From Propionibacteriaceae bacterium (lineage in GTDB: Bacteria; Actinomycetota; Actinomycetes; Propionibacteriales; Propionibacteriaceae), in the NCBI GenBank assembly GCA_003153855.1, contig PMBM01000030.1, positions 46,128 to 61,157 on the forward strand: a stretch of DNA of 15,030 nucleotides, written 5' to 3'. Below the pieces are notes generated by a model. It was not told the origin of the DNA and ran no database searches. It saw nothing but the letters and a program-made list of their open reading frames with translations. Positions 1-8,277 of this stretch are shown here, one piece after another. Within the stretch, counting starts at the first letter, position 1; each line of letters begins with the position of its first letter. The translations under genes and the position numbers were made by a program.

Positions 1-11
1 AGGGCCCAAAC

Positions 12-36
12 GCCCGCGGTGTTTGAACACCCGGGC
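12..36. terminator. strong hairpin, probable terminator of a gene left of the window
   Basis: The arms GCCCG+GGTGTT (12-16, 18-23) and AACACC+CGGGC (26-36) pair over 11 bp. There is one bulged C at 17 and a TG at the apex. No T-run follows, as is common for actinobacterial terminators. It ends 18 bases before the VOC gene start, so it most likely ends transcription of an upstream gene outside the window. A structural role in the VOC leader is possible but less likely. Confidence 0.5.
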
Positions 37-54
37 CGCGGGTAAGGCCTTGGT

Positions 55-390
55 ATGAAACCCCGCAGCATGCTGGCCCAGTGCACCGTGGCCGATCTGC
101 GGAAGGCGCAGGCCTGGTACGAACAGCTACTCGAGCGAGGACCTGATCTGCGCCCCATGGACGGCTTGATCGAGTGGCACTTCGGGCGCAACGCAGGTCT
201 GCAGGTCTGGCACGAGCCGGACCGCGCCGGGAAGTCGACGGTCGTGCTGGACATCCCCAGCTTCAGTGACGAGCTCCGCCGTTTGGACCACCTCGGCATC
301 GTCCACGACGACCCCGTCCACACGCCCCAGTTCAAGGTAGTGACCCTGTACGACCCCGACGGCAACCGGGTCGTCCTCACCGGCGACTGA
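55..390 (+). CDS. VOC family (glyoxalase/bleomycin-resistance-like) protein
   Basis: This 111-residue protein has the size and pattern of a single vicinal-oxygen-chelate module pair. The N-terminal strand and helix read LAQCTVADLRKAQAWYEQLL. The C-terminal signature VVTLYDPDGNRVVLTG is the classic last beta-strand of glyoxalase/dioxygenase-fold proteins. Such proteins bind a metal or sequester small toxic ligands, but the substrate cannot be read from the sequence. A cytosolic location is inferred, as no signal peptide or membrane segment is seen. The ATG at 55 is preceded by AAGG with about 7 bases of spacing; an in-frame ATG at 70 lacks an SD. The gene stands alone and converges on the trhA-like gene, with a hairpin between them. 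The family call is firm; the function is unknown. Confidence 0.85.
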   Translation: MKPRSMLAQCTVADLRKAQAWYEQLLERGPDLRPMDGLIEWHFGRNAGLQVWHEPDRAGKSTVVLDIPSFSDELRRLDHLGIVHDDPVHTPQFKVVTLYDPDGNRVVLTGD

Positions 391-401
391 CCCCACCGCG
401 C

Positions 402-424
402 AGCGCCGGGAGCGGCTCCCCGCT
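402..424. terminator. bidirectional terminator between convergent genes
   Basis: AGCG (402-405) pairs with CGCT (421-424), and GGGAG (408-412) pairs with CTCCC (416-420) around a CGG loop, with a two-base CC bulge. The hairpin fills the 36-base gap between the VOC stop and the hemolysin III-type stop, where both converging transcripts need to end. No T-tract is present. Confidence 0.5.
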
Positions 425-426
425 CG

Positions 427-1104
427 TTACGCCGGCAGCACGTAGAAGTAGATCAGGATGTAGTGCAGGAGGGCCGCGAGGACGACGAGGACGTGCCAGA
501 TCTCGTGGAACCCGAAGACGCCAGGGAACGGGTTGGGCTTCTCGATCACGTAGATGGTGAACCCCACCGTGTAGACCAGGCCTCCGACAGCCATGAGGAC
601 GAGCGCCGGCCACGGGACGCTGGCGGCGACTCCGGCCAGCAGTGCCGCTGTCCAGCCGAGTGTGATGTACAGGGTGTTGGTGACCCACTTCGGCACCCTC
701 GTCCACACCGAGCGCAGCACGATCCCGACCACGGCGAGCATCCAGACCCCACCGAGAACCGTCCACCCGTACACGTTGCGGAACAGGACGAGCACGAGCG
801 GCGTGGCCGTGCCGGCGATCAACAAGAAGACCGAGTCGTAGTCGATCGTGCGCAGGATCTCGTTGACCCGAGGCCCACGGTCGATGCCGTGGTGCAGGGC
901 GCTCGCGGAGAACAGCACGATGAGCGAGAGCCCGTAGATGCTCAGCCCGACGACCTTCCAGGGATCGCCCTGCACGCTCGCCTGAGCCACGAGCAGCCCG
1001 GTGCCGACCACGGCGAAACACGCGGCGCCCAGGTGCGACGCGGCGTTGAACTTCTCATCGGTGACATGGATGCTGCCATCCCTGCTGCGCGCTTCCGGCT
1101 CCAT
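427..1104 (-). CDS. trhA: hemolysin III / PAQR family membrane protein (TrhA-like)
   Basis: An integral membrane protein of 225 residues with about seven hydrophobic helices. It has the hallmark PAQR polar residues: S66 and H71-H72 in SASALHHG, D88 and D90 in TIDYDS, and H200, H204 and H214 in the last two helices (FHEIWHVLVVLAALLHY). In this superfamily these residues form a metal-site hydrolase-like core. Bacterial members are linked to membrane fluidity and lipid homeostasis, and the old 'hemolysin' name is largely historical. The chosen ATG at 1104 has GAGGG about 6 bases upstream. A TTG at 1116 would overlap the upstream stop as TTGA, but its GAGGA sits directly against it, too close for an SD. 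The gene follows the MFS gene almost without a gap and is probably co-transcribed with it. Confidence 0.88.
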   Translation of the reverse strand: MEPEARSRDGSIHVTDEKFNAASHLGAACFAVVGTGLLVAQASVQGDPWKVVGLSIYGLSLIVLFSASALHHGIDRGPRVNEILRTIDYDSVFLLIAGTATPLVLVLFRNVYGWTVLGGVWMLAVVGIVLRSVWTRVPKWVTNTLYITLGWTAALLAGVAASVPWPALVLMAVGGLVYTVGFTIYVIEKPNPFPGVFGFHEIWHVLVVLAALLHYILIYFYVLPA

Positions 1105-1112
1105 CGACACCC

Positions 1113-2765
1113 TCAATCCTCAAGGTCAATCATGGCAGCCGGACCGACCGCAGGCAGGAGATGGAACGCCTTCACAGGCCCGGACACGTACGAGTGCGCA
1201 CGCGCCTCGATCTCCTGGTCCTCGGCGGTGAGCCTCACCTGGTGCTGGTGCAGGTGCTCCGACCACGAGGCCACGGTAAAGATCTCGACGTACGTGTCGG
1301 GGCGTTCGCCCATCCGGTACAGCTCCCAGCGGATCGCTCCGCTGCGCGCACGGGAGCGGCGCATCTCTTCCATGGCGACCAGCCACTCACCGACGTTCGC
1401 CTCCGGGACCACGTAGTCGATCATCACCTGTACGGGTCCGGCGTCAGGCGCCGGCTCCTCGAGCACGCGCGCCTCGGCCCAGTACGACACCGGCCTCCGG
1501 TCGAGATGCCCGCTCTCGGGGAAGCGCCAGAAGAAGCCGGCCACCCCGCCGACCACGACGAGTGCCGAGGCGATCCACACGGCCGCGGCGAGGCTCACGT
1601 GCTGGGCGATGAGGCCCCAGATCGGTGACGCGATCGCCTGGGCGGCGGTGAACGTCGTCATGTACACGGCGACCGCGCGGGCCCGTACCCAGCTCGGCAG
1701 GTACATCTGCAGCTCGGCGTTCAGCGTGGCCGCGGTCGCCGTCCACCCGAACCCGAGGACGAACAGCAACGGCAGAGCCGGTACGAGTCCGGGCACGACC
1801 ATCGTCAGCGCGAACGCGATGCCGTACACGACACCGGTGATGCTGAGCACGAGCTCGGCCGACACGTACCGGCCGATGCGGCCCATGCTGAACGCGGCGA
1901 CGATCGCGCCGATCCCCAACGCCGTGAACAGCAGACCGTAGCCGTCCGCCGCCAGGCCGAGCTTCCGGTTGGCGATCAGCGGCAGCAGCGCCCACATCGC
2001 CGTGGCCGGCGCGGCGAAGACCGCGAGCCGGAGGAGGATCAGCCGTACGACCGGCTCGTTCCGTACGTAGCGGCCGCCGGTGCGCAGCGCCGGGAGGAAC
2101 CGCTCGCGCACGCGCGGAACCACGCTGGCTGGGCGCCGCCACCGGACGAGCGCGACGATCAGGAACAGCGTGCAGGCGGCGTTGATCGCGAAGACCGGCG
2201 CGACGCCGAACAGGGCGATCACACCGCCCGCGATCGCGGGGCCGATCGCACGGGAGACGTTGACGCTGACCATGTCCAGGCGGATGGCGGCCGCGATCTG
2301 GTTGCGCGGTACGAGCTCGGTGATCATCGGCTGCCAGGTCGCGAGCTGCATCGCGAGCCCGACGCCGATCGCGAAGGTGAACACGAGCAGCAGGATCGGC
2401 GGGACCATCCCGAGGGCTGTGAGGACCGACAGCAGGGTTGCGGCCACCGCGAAGTACAGCTGGACCCAGATCAGCAGCCGCCGCCGGTCGAAGGCGTCCG
2501 AGAGAACCCCTGCCGCCAGCGAGAACAACACCATCGGGAGCGTGCCGGCCGTCTGTACGAGCGACACGATCGTGGCTGCATTGGGGTCATCGATGAACAG
2601 CCACTGCGCGCCGACGTTCTGCGCCCAGAAGCCGACGCTGCTCATGACCACGCCCAGCCACAGCCATCCGAACCCCGGCGTCCGGAACGGCGCGAGCGGC
2701 CCCGAGGGCGCGGCCTTCTCGCCCGTGACAACGGGCGTCGGCTCGGCTGCGCTCTCGTGGCTCAC
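1113..2765 (-). CDS. MFS transporter (MFS_3/EntS-like) with C-terminal dimeric alpha/beta-barrel domain
   Basis: A 550-residue protein. Residues about 25-430 form a 12-helix major-facilitator transporter, with the family-typical opening FRTPGFGWLWLGVVMSSVG and the loop SDAFDRRRLL between helices 2 and 3. After the last helix, residues about 455-540 (from VQVMIDYVVPEANVGEWLVA to YVSGPVKAFHLLP) look like an antibiotic-biosynthesis-monooxygenase-type ferredoxin-like barrel. This fusion recurs in the MFS_3 (PF05977) group. The role is probably drug, siderophore or metabolite efflux at the cytoplasmic membrane; the cargo is unknown. The start is GTG at 2765. No clear SD precedes it, but TACGTT lies 7 bases upstream, so leaderless initiation or read-through from the regulator gene 31 bases upstream are both possible. 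The XRE gene next door suggests drug- or stress-responsive control. Confidence 0.88.
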   Translation of the reverse strand: MSHESAAEPTPVVTGEKAAPSGPLAPFRTPGFGWLWLGVVMSSVGFWAQNVGAQWLFIDDPNAATIVSLVQTAGTLPMVLFSLAAGVLSDAFDRRRLLIWVQLYFAVAATLLSVLTALGMVPPILLLVFTFAIGVGLAMQLATWQPMITELVPRNQIAAAIRLDMVSVNVSRAIGPAIAGGVIALFGVAPVFAINAACTLFLIVALVRWRRPASVVPRVRERFLPALRTGGRYVRNEPVVRLILLRLAVFAAPATAMWALLPLIANRKLGLAADGYGLLFTALGIGAIVAAFSMGRIGRYVSAELVLSITGVVYGIAFALTMVVPGLVPALPLLFVLGFGWTATAATLNAELQMYLPSWVRARAVAVYMTTFTAAQAIASPIWGLIAQHVSLAAAVWIASALVVVGGVAGFFWRFPESGHLDRRPVSYWAEARVLEEPAPDAGPVQVMIDYVVPEANVGEWLVAMEEMRRSRARSGAIRWELYRMGERPDTYVEIFTVASWSEHLHQHQVRLTAEDQEIEARAHSYVSGPVKAFHLLPAVGPAAMIDLED

Positions 2766-2796
2766 GACGGGGAACGTATCGCGACCCGGCCGGGGT

Positions 2797-3663
2797 CTAG
2801 TCCTTCGCCCAGATGAGGTCCGCCGCCGGAGCGCCGGCCCAGCTGGCCAGGAGGCTGAACGCCTCGGCGGAAGGGCTACCGGGCTCGGCGATGTACGCGT
2901 TGAGGCGCAGGCCCGCGTCGGCGGTGATCCCCATCGACTCGTACGAGAGCGTCATGTCGCCGACGATCGGGTGGTGGAAGCGCTTGACGCCCGTACGGTG
3001 CTGGCGGACGTCGTGGGCCGCCCAGAGCGTACGGAACGTCTCGCTGCGGGTCGACAGCTCACCGACGAGCTCGGTCAGGCCCTGGTCGTACGGGTTCTCG
3101 CCGGCCAACGTGCGCAGCAGTGCGGCTGCCTCGCCGGCCACCTTGGGCCACTCGACGAAGAACTCCTGAGACCGCGGGTCGAGGAACACGAACCGCGCGA
3201 CGTTCGGCTTGCCGGGCATCTCGAACACCGGCGCGTACAGGGCCTTGCCGAGGGTGTTCGTGGCGAGGATGTCGATGCGCGCGTTGCGTACGTACGCGGC
3301 CGTGTCCGTCATCGAGTCCAGCAGCCACTGCACGGGCGGCCGTACAGTCGGTCGGGTCTGGCGCCCGGAGCCGGCCCGCGTGGAGGACGTACGGGCGAGG
3401 TCGTGCAGGTGAGCACGTTCCGCCTCGTCGAGCTGGAGCGCGTTGGCGACCGCGTCGAGCACGGACTGCGAGGCGCCGCCGAGGTTGCCCCGCTCCAGCC
3501 GAACGTAGTACTCGACGCTCACGCCGGCGAGCAGTGCCACCTCCTCGCGGCGCAGGCCCTTCACGCGGCGGTTGCCGCCCCAGGCGGGCAGGCCCGCGTC
3601 CTCCGGGGAGAGGCGGGAACGGCGTGAGCGGAGGAACTCCGCGGCATCCTTCCTGACATCCAT
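2797..3663 (-). CDS. XRE-family helix-turn-helix regulator with MmyB-like ligand-binding domain
   Basis: This 288-residue protein has an N-terminal HTH at about 10-80. It carries the family-specific string RVKGLRREEVALLAGVSVEY followed by YVRLERGN. Residues about 110-285 form a MmyB/MLTR-type ligand-binding domain, with ILATNTLGKALYAP, FVFLDPRSQEFF and RFHHPIVGDMTLSYESM as conserved blocks. Members are usually repressors, or fatty-acid or metabolite-sensing regulators, of adjacent oxidoreductase or efflux genes. Here the MFS and PAQR genes lie directly downstream on the same strand, so they are the likely targets along with autoregulation. ATG at 3663 has no SD and sits 6 bases after a TAGGTT -10 box, which suggests a leaderless mRNA. 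Confidence 0.9.
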   Translation of the reverse strand: MDVRKDAAEFLRSRRSRLSPEDAGLPAWGGNRRVKGLRREEVALLAGVSVEYYVRLERGNLGGASQSVLDAVANALQLDEAERAHLHDLARTSSTRAGSGRQTRPTVRPPVQWLLDSMTDTAAYVRNARIDILATNTLGKALYAPVFEMPGKPNVARFVFLDPRSQEFFVEWPKVAGEAAALLRTLAGENPYDQGLTELVGELSTRSETFRTLWAAHDVRQHRTGVKRFHHPIVGDMTLSYESMGITADAGLRLNAYIAEPGSPSAEAFSLLASWAGAPAADLIWAKD

Positions 3664-3669
3664 GGCTCG

Positions 3670-3707
3670 AACCTAGTCACTGCCCCCGCCCAGTGACAGG
3701 CACTGTC
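3670..3707 (-). promoter_or_regulatory. leaderless promoter with overlapping palindromic operator
   Basis: On the minus strand, TAGGTT (3670-3675) lies 6 bases from the XRE start ATG. An 18-base spacer separates it from CTGTCA (3694-3699), a 4-of-6 match to a sigma-70 -35 box. A perfect inverted repeat, GTCACTG (3676-3682) and CAGTGAC (3691-3697) with an 8-base spacer, covers the spacer and part of the -35. An adjacent repeat GACAG-GCA-CTGTC (3695-3707) adds a further half-site. Binding by the XRE protein would block its own promoter. The architecture is read directly; the bound protein is inferred. Confidence 0.55.
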
Positions 3708-3722
3708 GATACCCCTGATCGA

Positions 3723-3736
3723 GGAGAGCCGTCTCC
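3723..3736 (-). terminator. small hairpin after the first LCP gene
   Basis: GGAGA (3723-3727) and TCTCC (3732-3736) form a 5-bp stem with a GCCG/CGGC tetraloop, about 10 bases past the LCP stop. It is short and lacks a T-run, so it is only a weak terminator candidate. Confidence 0.25.
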
Positions 3737-3746
3737 GCGCGACGGG

Positions 3747-4829
3747 CTAGCTGTTCGTCGCCGTGGGGCTGGGTGCGGGCGGCGTGTACCCCCACTCGGT
3801 CTTCGGGTGGGTCGCGACGAAGTCGGCCATCGTGTCGTTCTGCAGCGCCTGGCCCAGCGCCGTGTTGCCCGGCACGTCGACGACGTCGGTGGACTGACCG
3901 TCGGAGCTCGTCCCGAAGCCTGTGATCGGTGCCTGCACCATGTGGACCTGGCTCCCGCTCCTGATGCCGGTCAGGGACAGAGCCAGGGAGAAGATCACGT
4001 CGTTGGTCATCCCGTCGTCCACCTTGAGGTACTTGCCGACGTCTCCGATGAGCTCGTTGAGCTTCACCGGGTTCGCCAGCACCTCGGGAGTAGCGACCTT
4101 CAGCGCAAGCGCCTTGACGAACGCGCGCTGGCGCAGCGTCCGGTCCAGGTCACCGTTGGGCAGGTTCTTGCGCTCCCGCACGAAGGAGAGTGCCATCTTG
4201 CCGTCGGAAAGGAACGTCGGGCCCGCATGCGTGAAGTCGTAGCTGATCCCGTAGTCGTCAGGCACGACCTTCGTCGACGCGACAGGGTTGTCGACGGTGA
4301 TGGGGCCGACGGTGTCGACCAGCTGGATGAAGTTGGAGAAGTCGGTGACCATCACGTGGTCGATCCGGGCGGCCGTGAGGTTCTCGAGCGTCGAGACGGC
4401 CAAGGCCACTCCGCCGTACGAGAAGGCCGCGTTGATCTTCGCCTTCCCGTGCCCTGGGATGGCCACCCACATGTCCCGCGGGTACGAGACCAGGTAGACC
4501 GACTTCCGGTCCGCCGGGATGTGCAGGACCATGAACGTGTCGCTGCGCTCACCCTCGCCCGGTCGGTAGTCGCTCCCGATGAGCAGGATGTTCATCGCCG
4601 CGTACGTCTGCTTGGTCGTCGAGGTGGACGACGCGGATGGTGGCCGGCTCCCGGTAGGGATGAACGTCGTGTCCCGCGGGATGCTCGAGACCGACCGGGT
4701 GACCTGGATCGCCAGGTAGGCGACCAGCCCGATGACCACGACGAAAATCACCACCGCTGTCAGCAGCGCGATCTTGCCCCAACGGTCACGCCGACGGTGC
4801 AACGCGTCGGATGCCGACCCGCCAGACAT
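3747..4829 (-). CDS. LytR-CpsA-Psr (LCP) family cell-wall ligase, paralogue 1
   Basis: A 360-residue type II membrane protein with a basic N-terminus (HRRRDRWGK), one transmembrane helix at about 19-43 and an extracytoplasmic LCP domain from about 78. Conserved LCP residues are visible: D87 and R89 (GSDYR), R95 and D97 (RSDTFM), and R118 and D119 (SYPRDMW), plus GKAKINAAFSYGG and DLDRTLRQRAF. LCP enzymes move polyprenyl-phosphate-linked glycopolymers (teichoic acids, arabinogalactan, capsule) onto peptidoglycan outside the membrane; the polymer here is unknown. It ends in a Pro/Ser/Thr tail with no LytR_C domain. The start at 4829 is preferred over an in-frame ATG at 4841. It has GGGGG upstream, and its distance from the shared upstream motif (about 35 bases) matches that of the neighbouring paralogue. 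The two are a tandem duplication. Confidence 0.9.
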   Translation of the reverse strand: MSGGSASDALHRRRDRWGKIALLTAVVIFVVVIGLVAYLAIQVTRSVSSIPRDTTFIPTGSRPPSASSTSTTKQTYAAMNILLIGSDYRPGEGERSDTFMVLHIPADRKSVYLVSYPRDMWVAIPGHGKAKINAAFSYGGVALAVSTLENLTAARIDHVMVTDFSNFIQLVDTVGPITVDNPVASTKVVPDDYGISYDFTHAGPTFLSDGKMALSFVRERKNLPNGDLDRTLRQRAFVKALALKVATPEVLANPVKLNELIGDVGKYLKVDDGMTNDVIFSLALSLTGIRSGSQVHMVQAPITGFGTSSDGQSTDVVDVPGNTALGQALQNDTMADFVATHPKTEWGYTPPAPSPTATNS

Positions 4830-4864
4830 GGCGACCCCCATCGCCGGAAAACCAACTACCCCAA

Positions 4865-4877
4865 GGATCCCAGCGTA
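4865..4877 (-). promoter_or_regulatory. candidate -10 region of LCP paralogue 1
   Basis: On the minus strand TACGCT (4872-4877) is followed by GGGATCCTTGGGG. The same arrangement, TAGTCT then TGGGATCCTGGG, precedes the second LCP gene, although the DNA around it differs. Conservation suggests a retained -10 box and downstream element. No good -35 is visible. Confidence 0.35.
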
Positions 4878-4944
4878 CGCCGAAACGCCTCAGCGGGACA
4901 GGGTCAGTTCCGCGCCGCCTGTACGAGGCTCGCGCGACGCGACG

Positions 4945-6123
4945 TCACTTCTTCTTGGTCGTGGTGGCGGTCGCCTTGGCCGTCGTGGCGGACGAGGACG
5001 GTGCCGCTGACGGGGTGTAGCCGTACTCGGTGTTCGGGTGGGCCGCCACGAACGCCGCCATCGTGTCGTTCGCGAGGGCCTTGCCGAGAGCGGCGTTGCC
5101 CGCGACGTCGACCACGTCGATCGACTGCGCGTTGATCATGCCGAAGCCGGTGATCGGCGCCTGCACCATGTGGATCTGGCTTGCGTTACTGATCCCGGCC
5201 AGCGAGAAGCCCAGCGACAGGATCACCTCGTTCGTCATCCCCCCGTCGACCGTGACGTACTTGCCGACGGTCTCGATGACCGCGTTGAGCTTGACCGGGT
5301 TGGCCAGCACCTCGGGCGTCGCGATCTTGAGCGCGACAGCCTTCAGGAACGCACGCTGGCGCAACGTACGGTCCAGGTCACCGTTGGGAAGCTCCTCGCG
5401 CTGACGAGCGAACGCCAGCGCCATGAGGCCATCGGTGATCACCAACGGCCCCTTGGGGAACTTGTAGTGGATGCCCCGGTCACTCGTGGCGACCGACCCC
5501 ACCGGGTTGTCCACCGTGATCGGTCCGATGGTGTCGACCAGAGCGACGAAGTCGGTGAAGTCAGTGATCACGACGTGGTCGATGCGGGCGCCTGTGAGCG
5601 CCTCGATCGTCGAGACGGCGAGCGCTGACTGGCCGTACGAATAGGCGGCGTTGATCTTCGCCTTGCCGTAGCCGGGGATGCTCACCCACATGTCGCGAGG
5701 GAAGGAAACCAGGTAGACCGACTTTCGGTCCGCGGAGATGTGGGCGACGATGAAGGAGTCGCTGCGTCCCGTGTCCGTTCCGCGTGAGTCACTGCCGATC
5801 AGCAGGATGTTCATCGCCTGGTAGGTCGTGCTGGCCGTCGAGGTCGCCGACGGCGGACGGCTACCCGTCGGCAGGGCCGAGGGTGCCCGCGAGATGCTCG
5901 AGACGGCATGGTCGAGCCGGACGCCGAAGTATCCGACAGCCGCGGCCACGGTCGCGAACAGCACCGCGATGGTGACGATGGCGATGCGGCCCCATCGGAT
6001 GCCATGGCGCGCGTGTGCCCGCCGAGGCGCCGCACCTGATGCGTCGCCGGACTGCTCGGGGCTCGACTCGTCCGGCCCGAACGGGTAGGACTGACCAGAG
6101 CCGGTTGAGGACTCGTCCGACAT
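4945..6123 (-). CDS. LytR-CpsA-Psr (LCP) family cell-wall ligase, paralogue 2
   Basis: A 392-residue type II membrane protein. Its cytoplasmic N-terminus is long and acidic (about 1-33), then basic (RRAHARHGIRWGR), followed by one transmembrane helix at about 46-68. The LCP domain starts near 103 with D112 and R114 (GSDSR), R120 and D122 (RSDSF), and R143 and D144 (SFPRDMW). It shares long identical blocks with its neighbour (ADRKSVYLVS, NGDLDRTLRQRAF, MVQAPITGFG), so the pair arose by duplication. It differs in the acidic N-terminal extension and in a Thr/Lys tail ending in TKKK. Its role is transfer of a lipid-linked glycopolymer to peptidoglycan; redundancy between paralogues is common in this family. 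The ATG at 6123 has GGAGGT just upstream. A 103-base gap and a separate promoter candidate suggest the two are not strictly one operon. Confidence 0.9.
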   Translation of the reverse strand: MSDESSTGSGQSYPFGPDESSPEQSGDASGAAPRRAHARHGIRWGRIAIVTIAVLFATVAAAVGYFGVRLDHAVSSISRAPSALPTGSRPPSATSTASTTYQAMNILLIGSDSRGTDTGRSDSFIVAHISADRKSVYLVSFPRDMWVSIPGYGKAKINAAYSYGQSALAVSTIEALTGARIDHVVITDFTDFVALVDTIGPITVDNPVGSVATSDRGIHYKFPKGPLVITDGLMALAFARQREELPNGDLDRTLRQRAFLKAVALKIATPEVLANPVKLNAVIETVGKYVTVDGGMTNEVILSLGFSLAGISNASQIHMVQAPITGFGMINAQSIDVVDVAGNAALGKALANDTMAAFVAAHPNTEYGYTPSAAPSSSATTAKATATTTKKK

Positions 6124-6157
6124 TCCACCTCCATGCGCAAGACACCCACGTCACCCA

Positions 6158-6171
6158 GGATCCCAAGACTA
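6158..6171 (-). promoter_or_regulatory. candidate -10 region of LCP paralogue 2
   Basis: The minus strand reads TAGTCT (6166-6171) then TGGGATCCTGGG, about 35-40 bases before the start codon. It matches the motif before the other LCP gene. The -35 is not evident. Confidence 0.35.
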
Positions 6172-6238
6172 CGGTGCGCTGGCTATGCGTTTGCTGTGAT
6201 AGGCCCATGACATGGGTCTGAGGCCAGGACAACGCGAG

Positions 6239-6266
6239 GCCCCGGAACCGGGGGCGGCTCCGGGGC
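6239..6266 (-). terminator. terminator hairpin downstream of cysK
   Basis: GCCCCGGA (6239-6246) and TCCGGGGC (6259-6266) form a perfect 8-bp GC-rich stem around a 12-base loop, 19 bases past the cysK stop. No T-run follows, which is usual in actinomycetes. A second palindrome, CCCATG-A-CATGGG (6204-6216), lies just beyond it. Confidence 0.55.
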
Positions 6267-6285
6267 TAACGGTATACGACGCGTC

Positions 6286-7218
6286 TTAGTCGAGCAGATC
6301 CGCGTACAAAGGAGTGGAGAGGTAGCGCTCGCCCCACGACGGGATGATGACCACGATCGTCTTGCCGGCATTCGCCGGATCCCACGCCAGCTCGGCCGCC
6401 GCGCGCAACGCCGCGCCGGAGGAGATCCCGACCAGCAAGCCTTCCTCCTTGGCCGCCCGACGCGCCCAGACGAGCGCGTCGTCCGACGTCACCTTGATGA
6501 TCTGGTCGATCAGCGACACGTCCAGGATCTCCGGGATGAACCCCGGGCTGATGCCCTGGATCTTGTGCGGGCCCTTCGGCTCTCCGGACAGGACGGCCGA
6601 CTCGGCCGACTCCACGGCGACGATCTGCACGTCGGGCTTGCGGGACTTGAGCACCTGACCGACACCGGTTATCGTGCCGCCGGTGCCGACGCCGGAGACG
6701 AAGATGTCGACCTGGCCCTCCGTGTCGGCCCAGATCTCCTCGGCCGTGGTCGCCTTGTGGATCGCTACGTTCGCCGGGTTCGTGAACTGGCTCGCCAGCA
6801 CCGCGCCCGGGGTGTTCTCCACGATCTCCTTCGCCCGGGCGTTGGCGCCGGGGACGCCGTCAGCAGCAGGCGTGAGGATGAGCTCGGCGCCGAAGGCGCG
6901 CAGCAGCGCCCGGCGCTCCTTCGAGAAGCTCTCCGGCAGCACGATGATCGACTTGTAGCCGCGGGCAGCCGCGACCCAGGCGAGGGCGATACCGGTGTTG
7001 CCGGATGTGCCCTCGACGATCGTGCCGCCCGGCTTCAGCGACCCGTCGGCCTCGGCTGCATCGATGATCGAGACCCCGATGCGGTCCTTCACGCTCGACG
7101 CGGGGTTGTAGTACTCGAGCTTGGCGAGAACGATCGCCTGGGAGTCTCCGAAGAGGCGGTTGATCTTGACGAGAGGGGTGCGGCCGATCAGCTCGGTCGC
7201 GTCCTGGTAGTAGGCCAT
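6286..7218 (-). CDS. cysK: cysteine synthase A (O-acetylserine sulfhydrylase)
   Basis: This 310-residue PLP enzyme makes L-cysteine from O-acetylserine and sulfide in the cytosol. Family hallmarks are all present: the Schiff-base lysine K44 in [11 protein letters not shown], the substrate loop TSGNTG (71-76), the phosphate-binding [10 protein letters not shown] (176-185), GISSGA (264-269) and the C-terminal [12 protein letters not shown]. Its length is normal for CysK. ATG at 7218 is chosen because homologues begin just before [11 protein letters not shown]; an upstream extension in the same frame is antisense-like low-quality sequence. It lies 70 bases after the thioredoxin gene on the same strand and is followed by a strong hairpin. 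It is therefore probably the last gene of the cysteine-attenuated unit, though a promoter of its own cannot be excluded. No cysE is adjacent. Confidence 0.95.
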   Translation of the reverse strand: MAYYQDATELIGRTPLVKINRLFGDSQAIVLAKLEYYNPASSVKDRIGVSIIDAAEADGSLKPGGTIVEGTSGNTGIALAWVAAARGYKSIIVLPESFSKERRALLRAFGAELILTPAADGVPGANARAKEIVENTPGAVLASQFTNPANVAIHKATTAEEIWADTEGQVDIFVSGVGTGGTITGVGQVLKSRKPDVQIVAVESAESAVLSGEPKGPHKIQGISPGFIPEILDVSLIDQIIKVTSDDALVWARRAAKEEGLLVGISSGAALRAAAELAWDPANAGKTIVVIIPSWGERYLSTPLYADLLD

Positions 7219-7288
7219 AGGAATCTCTTTCTGTGTCAGGGAACGGATGTCGACGGGATCGTTATGTGCGTGCTGCGTGCGGTGGGGT

Positions 7289-7714
7289 TCAGGCGGCTCT
7301 TCGACCGGCCACCCCCTCGAGCGCCTCGAGCACTTCCGGCGCGCGAGCGGCACCGACGATGCGGTGCCGAACCACCCCTGCCCGGTCGAGGAGGAGCACG
7401 GTGGGCGTACGGGTGATCCCGTACTGCTCCACAAGGTCCAGACGGGACTCGGCGTCGACGTCGACGTGGACGACCCCCGCCTCGTCGGCCGTGATGTTCG
7501 ACAGTACCCGGTGCGTCGCCCGGCACGGCGCGCAGACGGCTGAGGAGAACTGCACGAACGTCGCCGACGTGCCGAGCTCCCGGCCAAGCTGCCCCGCATC
7601 CAGTCGTACGGACTCGTCCTGGGCCGCCCGCGGGCGACCGTCGGTGACGCGCCGGTACACCCCGAACACGACGGCCAGAACCGTCGCGGCAAGGACCACG
7701 TACAGGCCGGTCAT
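7289..7714 (-). CDS. membrane-anchored thioredoxin-fold protein
   Basis: This 141-residue protein has one N-terminal membrane helix (about 2-20) and a thioredoxin domain with the redox motif C61-A-P-C64 in [13 protein letters not shown]. The cis-proline is P104 in [12 protein letters not shown]. It is a likely thiol-disulfide reductase, anchored at the membrane; the single short hydrophobic helix leaves the side uncertain. The start ATG at 7714 overlaps the DUF4395 stop as ATGA, so translation is probably coupled. Its pairing with DUF4395 matches the thiX (Rv0816c)/Rv0817c pair of Mycobacterium tuberculosis, whose operon handles sulfur transfer. Here cysK replaces the rhodanese genes downstream. 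A role in delivering reduced sulfur or protecting the thiol pool is inferred. Confidence 0.88.
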   Translation of the reverse strand: MTGLYVVLAATVLAVVFGVYRRVTDGRPRAAQDESVRLDAGQLGRELGTSATFVQFSSAVCAPCRATHRVLSNITADEAGVVHVDVDAESRLDLVEQYGITRTPTVLLLDRAGVVRHRIVGAARAPEVLEALEGVAGRRAA

Positions 7715-8184
7715 GCTCGGACCTCCGATCCGGCGGACACGAGCGGCCGACCGGCCACGCGGCGGCCGAGCAGGTAGACCTCGCAGCCGAGGCAGAAGTC
7801 GAACACCGCGTTGAGCAGGGCGGCGACGAGAGCGAAGCCGACGGCGACGTAGAAGAGGACGGGCGCCCATACGAGTCCGACGATGCCGGCGACCGCGAAG
7901 ATGAGGCCCACGGTCTGGGCGAAGCGTGGCGGCCGCGGGTCCTCGAGCTGCGTGGGCTCGGACAGGCGGGGACGTACGAGCCGGCGGTAGACGAGTCCGT
8001 ACGGCTGGGAGCTGAGCCCCACGAGCGAACCGAGGGCGAACACGGCGGTCTGGATGACGAGGAGCACGAGCGCCGGCGTACCGGGTCCGAGGAGGAGCGT
8101 GACCGCGAGCACCACGGACGTGATCGCAGCCCCGAAGCGAGGGCCCCGCGGGTCGATCGGCGTCGGAGTGACGGTGGGTGGCAT
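7711..8184 (-). CDS. DUF4395 family integral membrane protein
   Basis: A 157-residue protein with about four hydrophobic segments (roughly 17-34, 38-55, 90-106 and 108-127). It has the family's cysteine pair in FDFCLGCEVYLLGRR (C131, C134). DUF4395 proteins are of unknown function but recur beside thioredoxins and sulfurtransferases, and the CxxC at a membrane exit suggests a redox or sulfur-relay partner. The start is placed at ATG 8184, with AAGGA 6 bases upstream. An in-frame upstream start near 8226 would run through the leader hairpin and has no SD. It is the first structural gene behind the poly-cysteine leader peptide and overlaps the thioredoxin gene by four bases. Confidence 0.85.
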   Translation of the reverse strand: MPPTVTPTPIDPRGPRFGAAITSVVLAVTLLLGPGTPALVLLVIQTAVFALGSLVGLSSQPYGLVYRRLVRPRLSEPTQLEDPRPPRFAQTVGLIFAVAGIVGLVWAPVLFYVAVGFALVAALLNAVFDFCLGCEVYLLGRRVAGRPLVSAGSEVRA

Positions 8185-8197
8185 GAGGATTCCTTGG

Positions 8198-8222
8198 GTC
8201 GGAGGGTCTGAGGGCTTCCGAC
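8198..8222 (-). promoter_or_regulatory. hairpin abutting the DUF4395 ribosome binding site
   Basis: The arms GTCGGA and TCCGAC (8198-8203 and 8217-8222) form a 6-bp stem with a 13-base loop. Its base is only two bases from the AAGGA SD (8191-8195). It may control access of ribosomes to the DUF4395 start as the output end of the leader. Structure is read by eye; no folding was run. Confidence 0.35.
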
Positions 8223-8277
8223 ACACGTCCCGAGGCCGGCTCCGGCGCAGAGTCAGGGATCTGGGTGGACCGCGCAG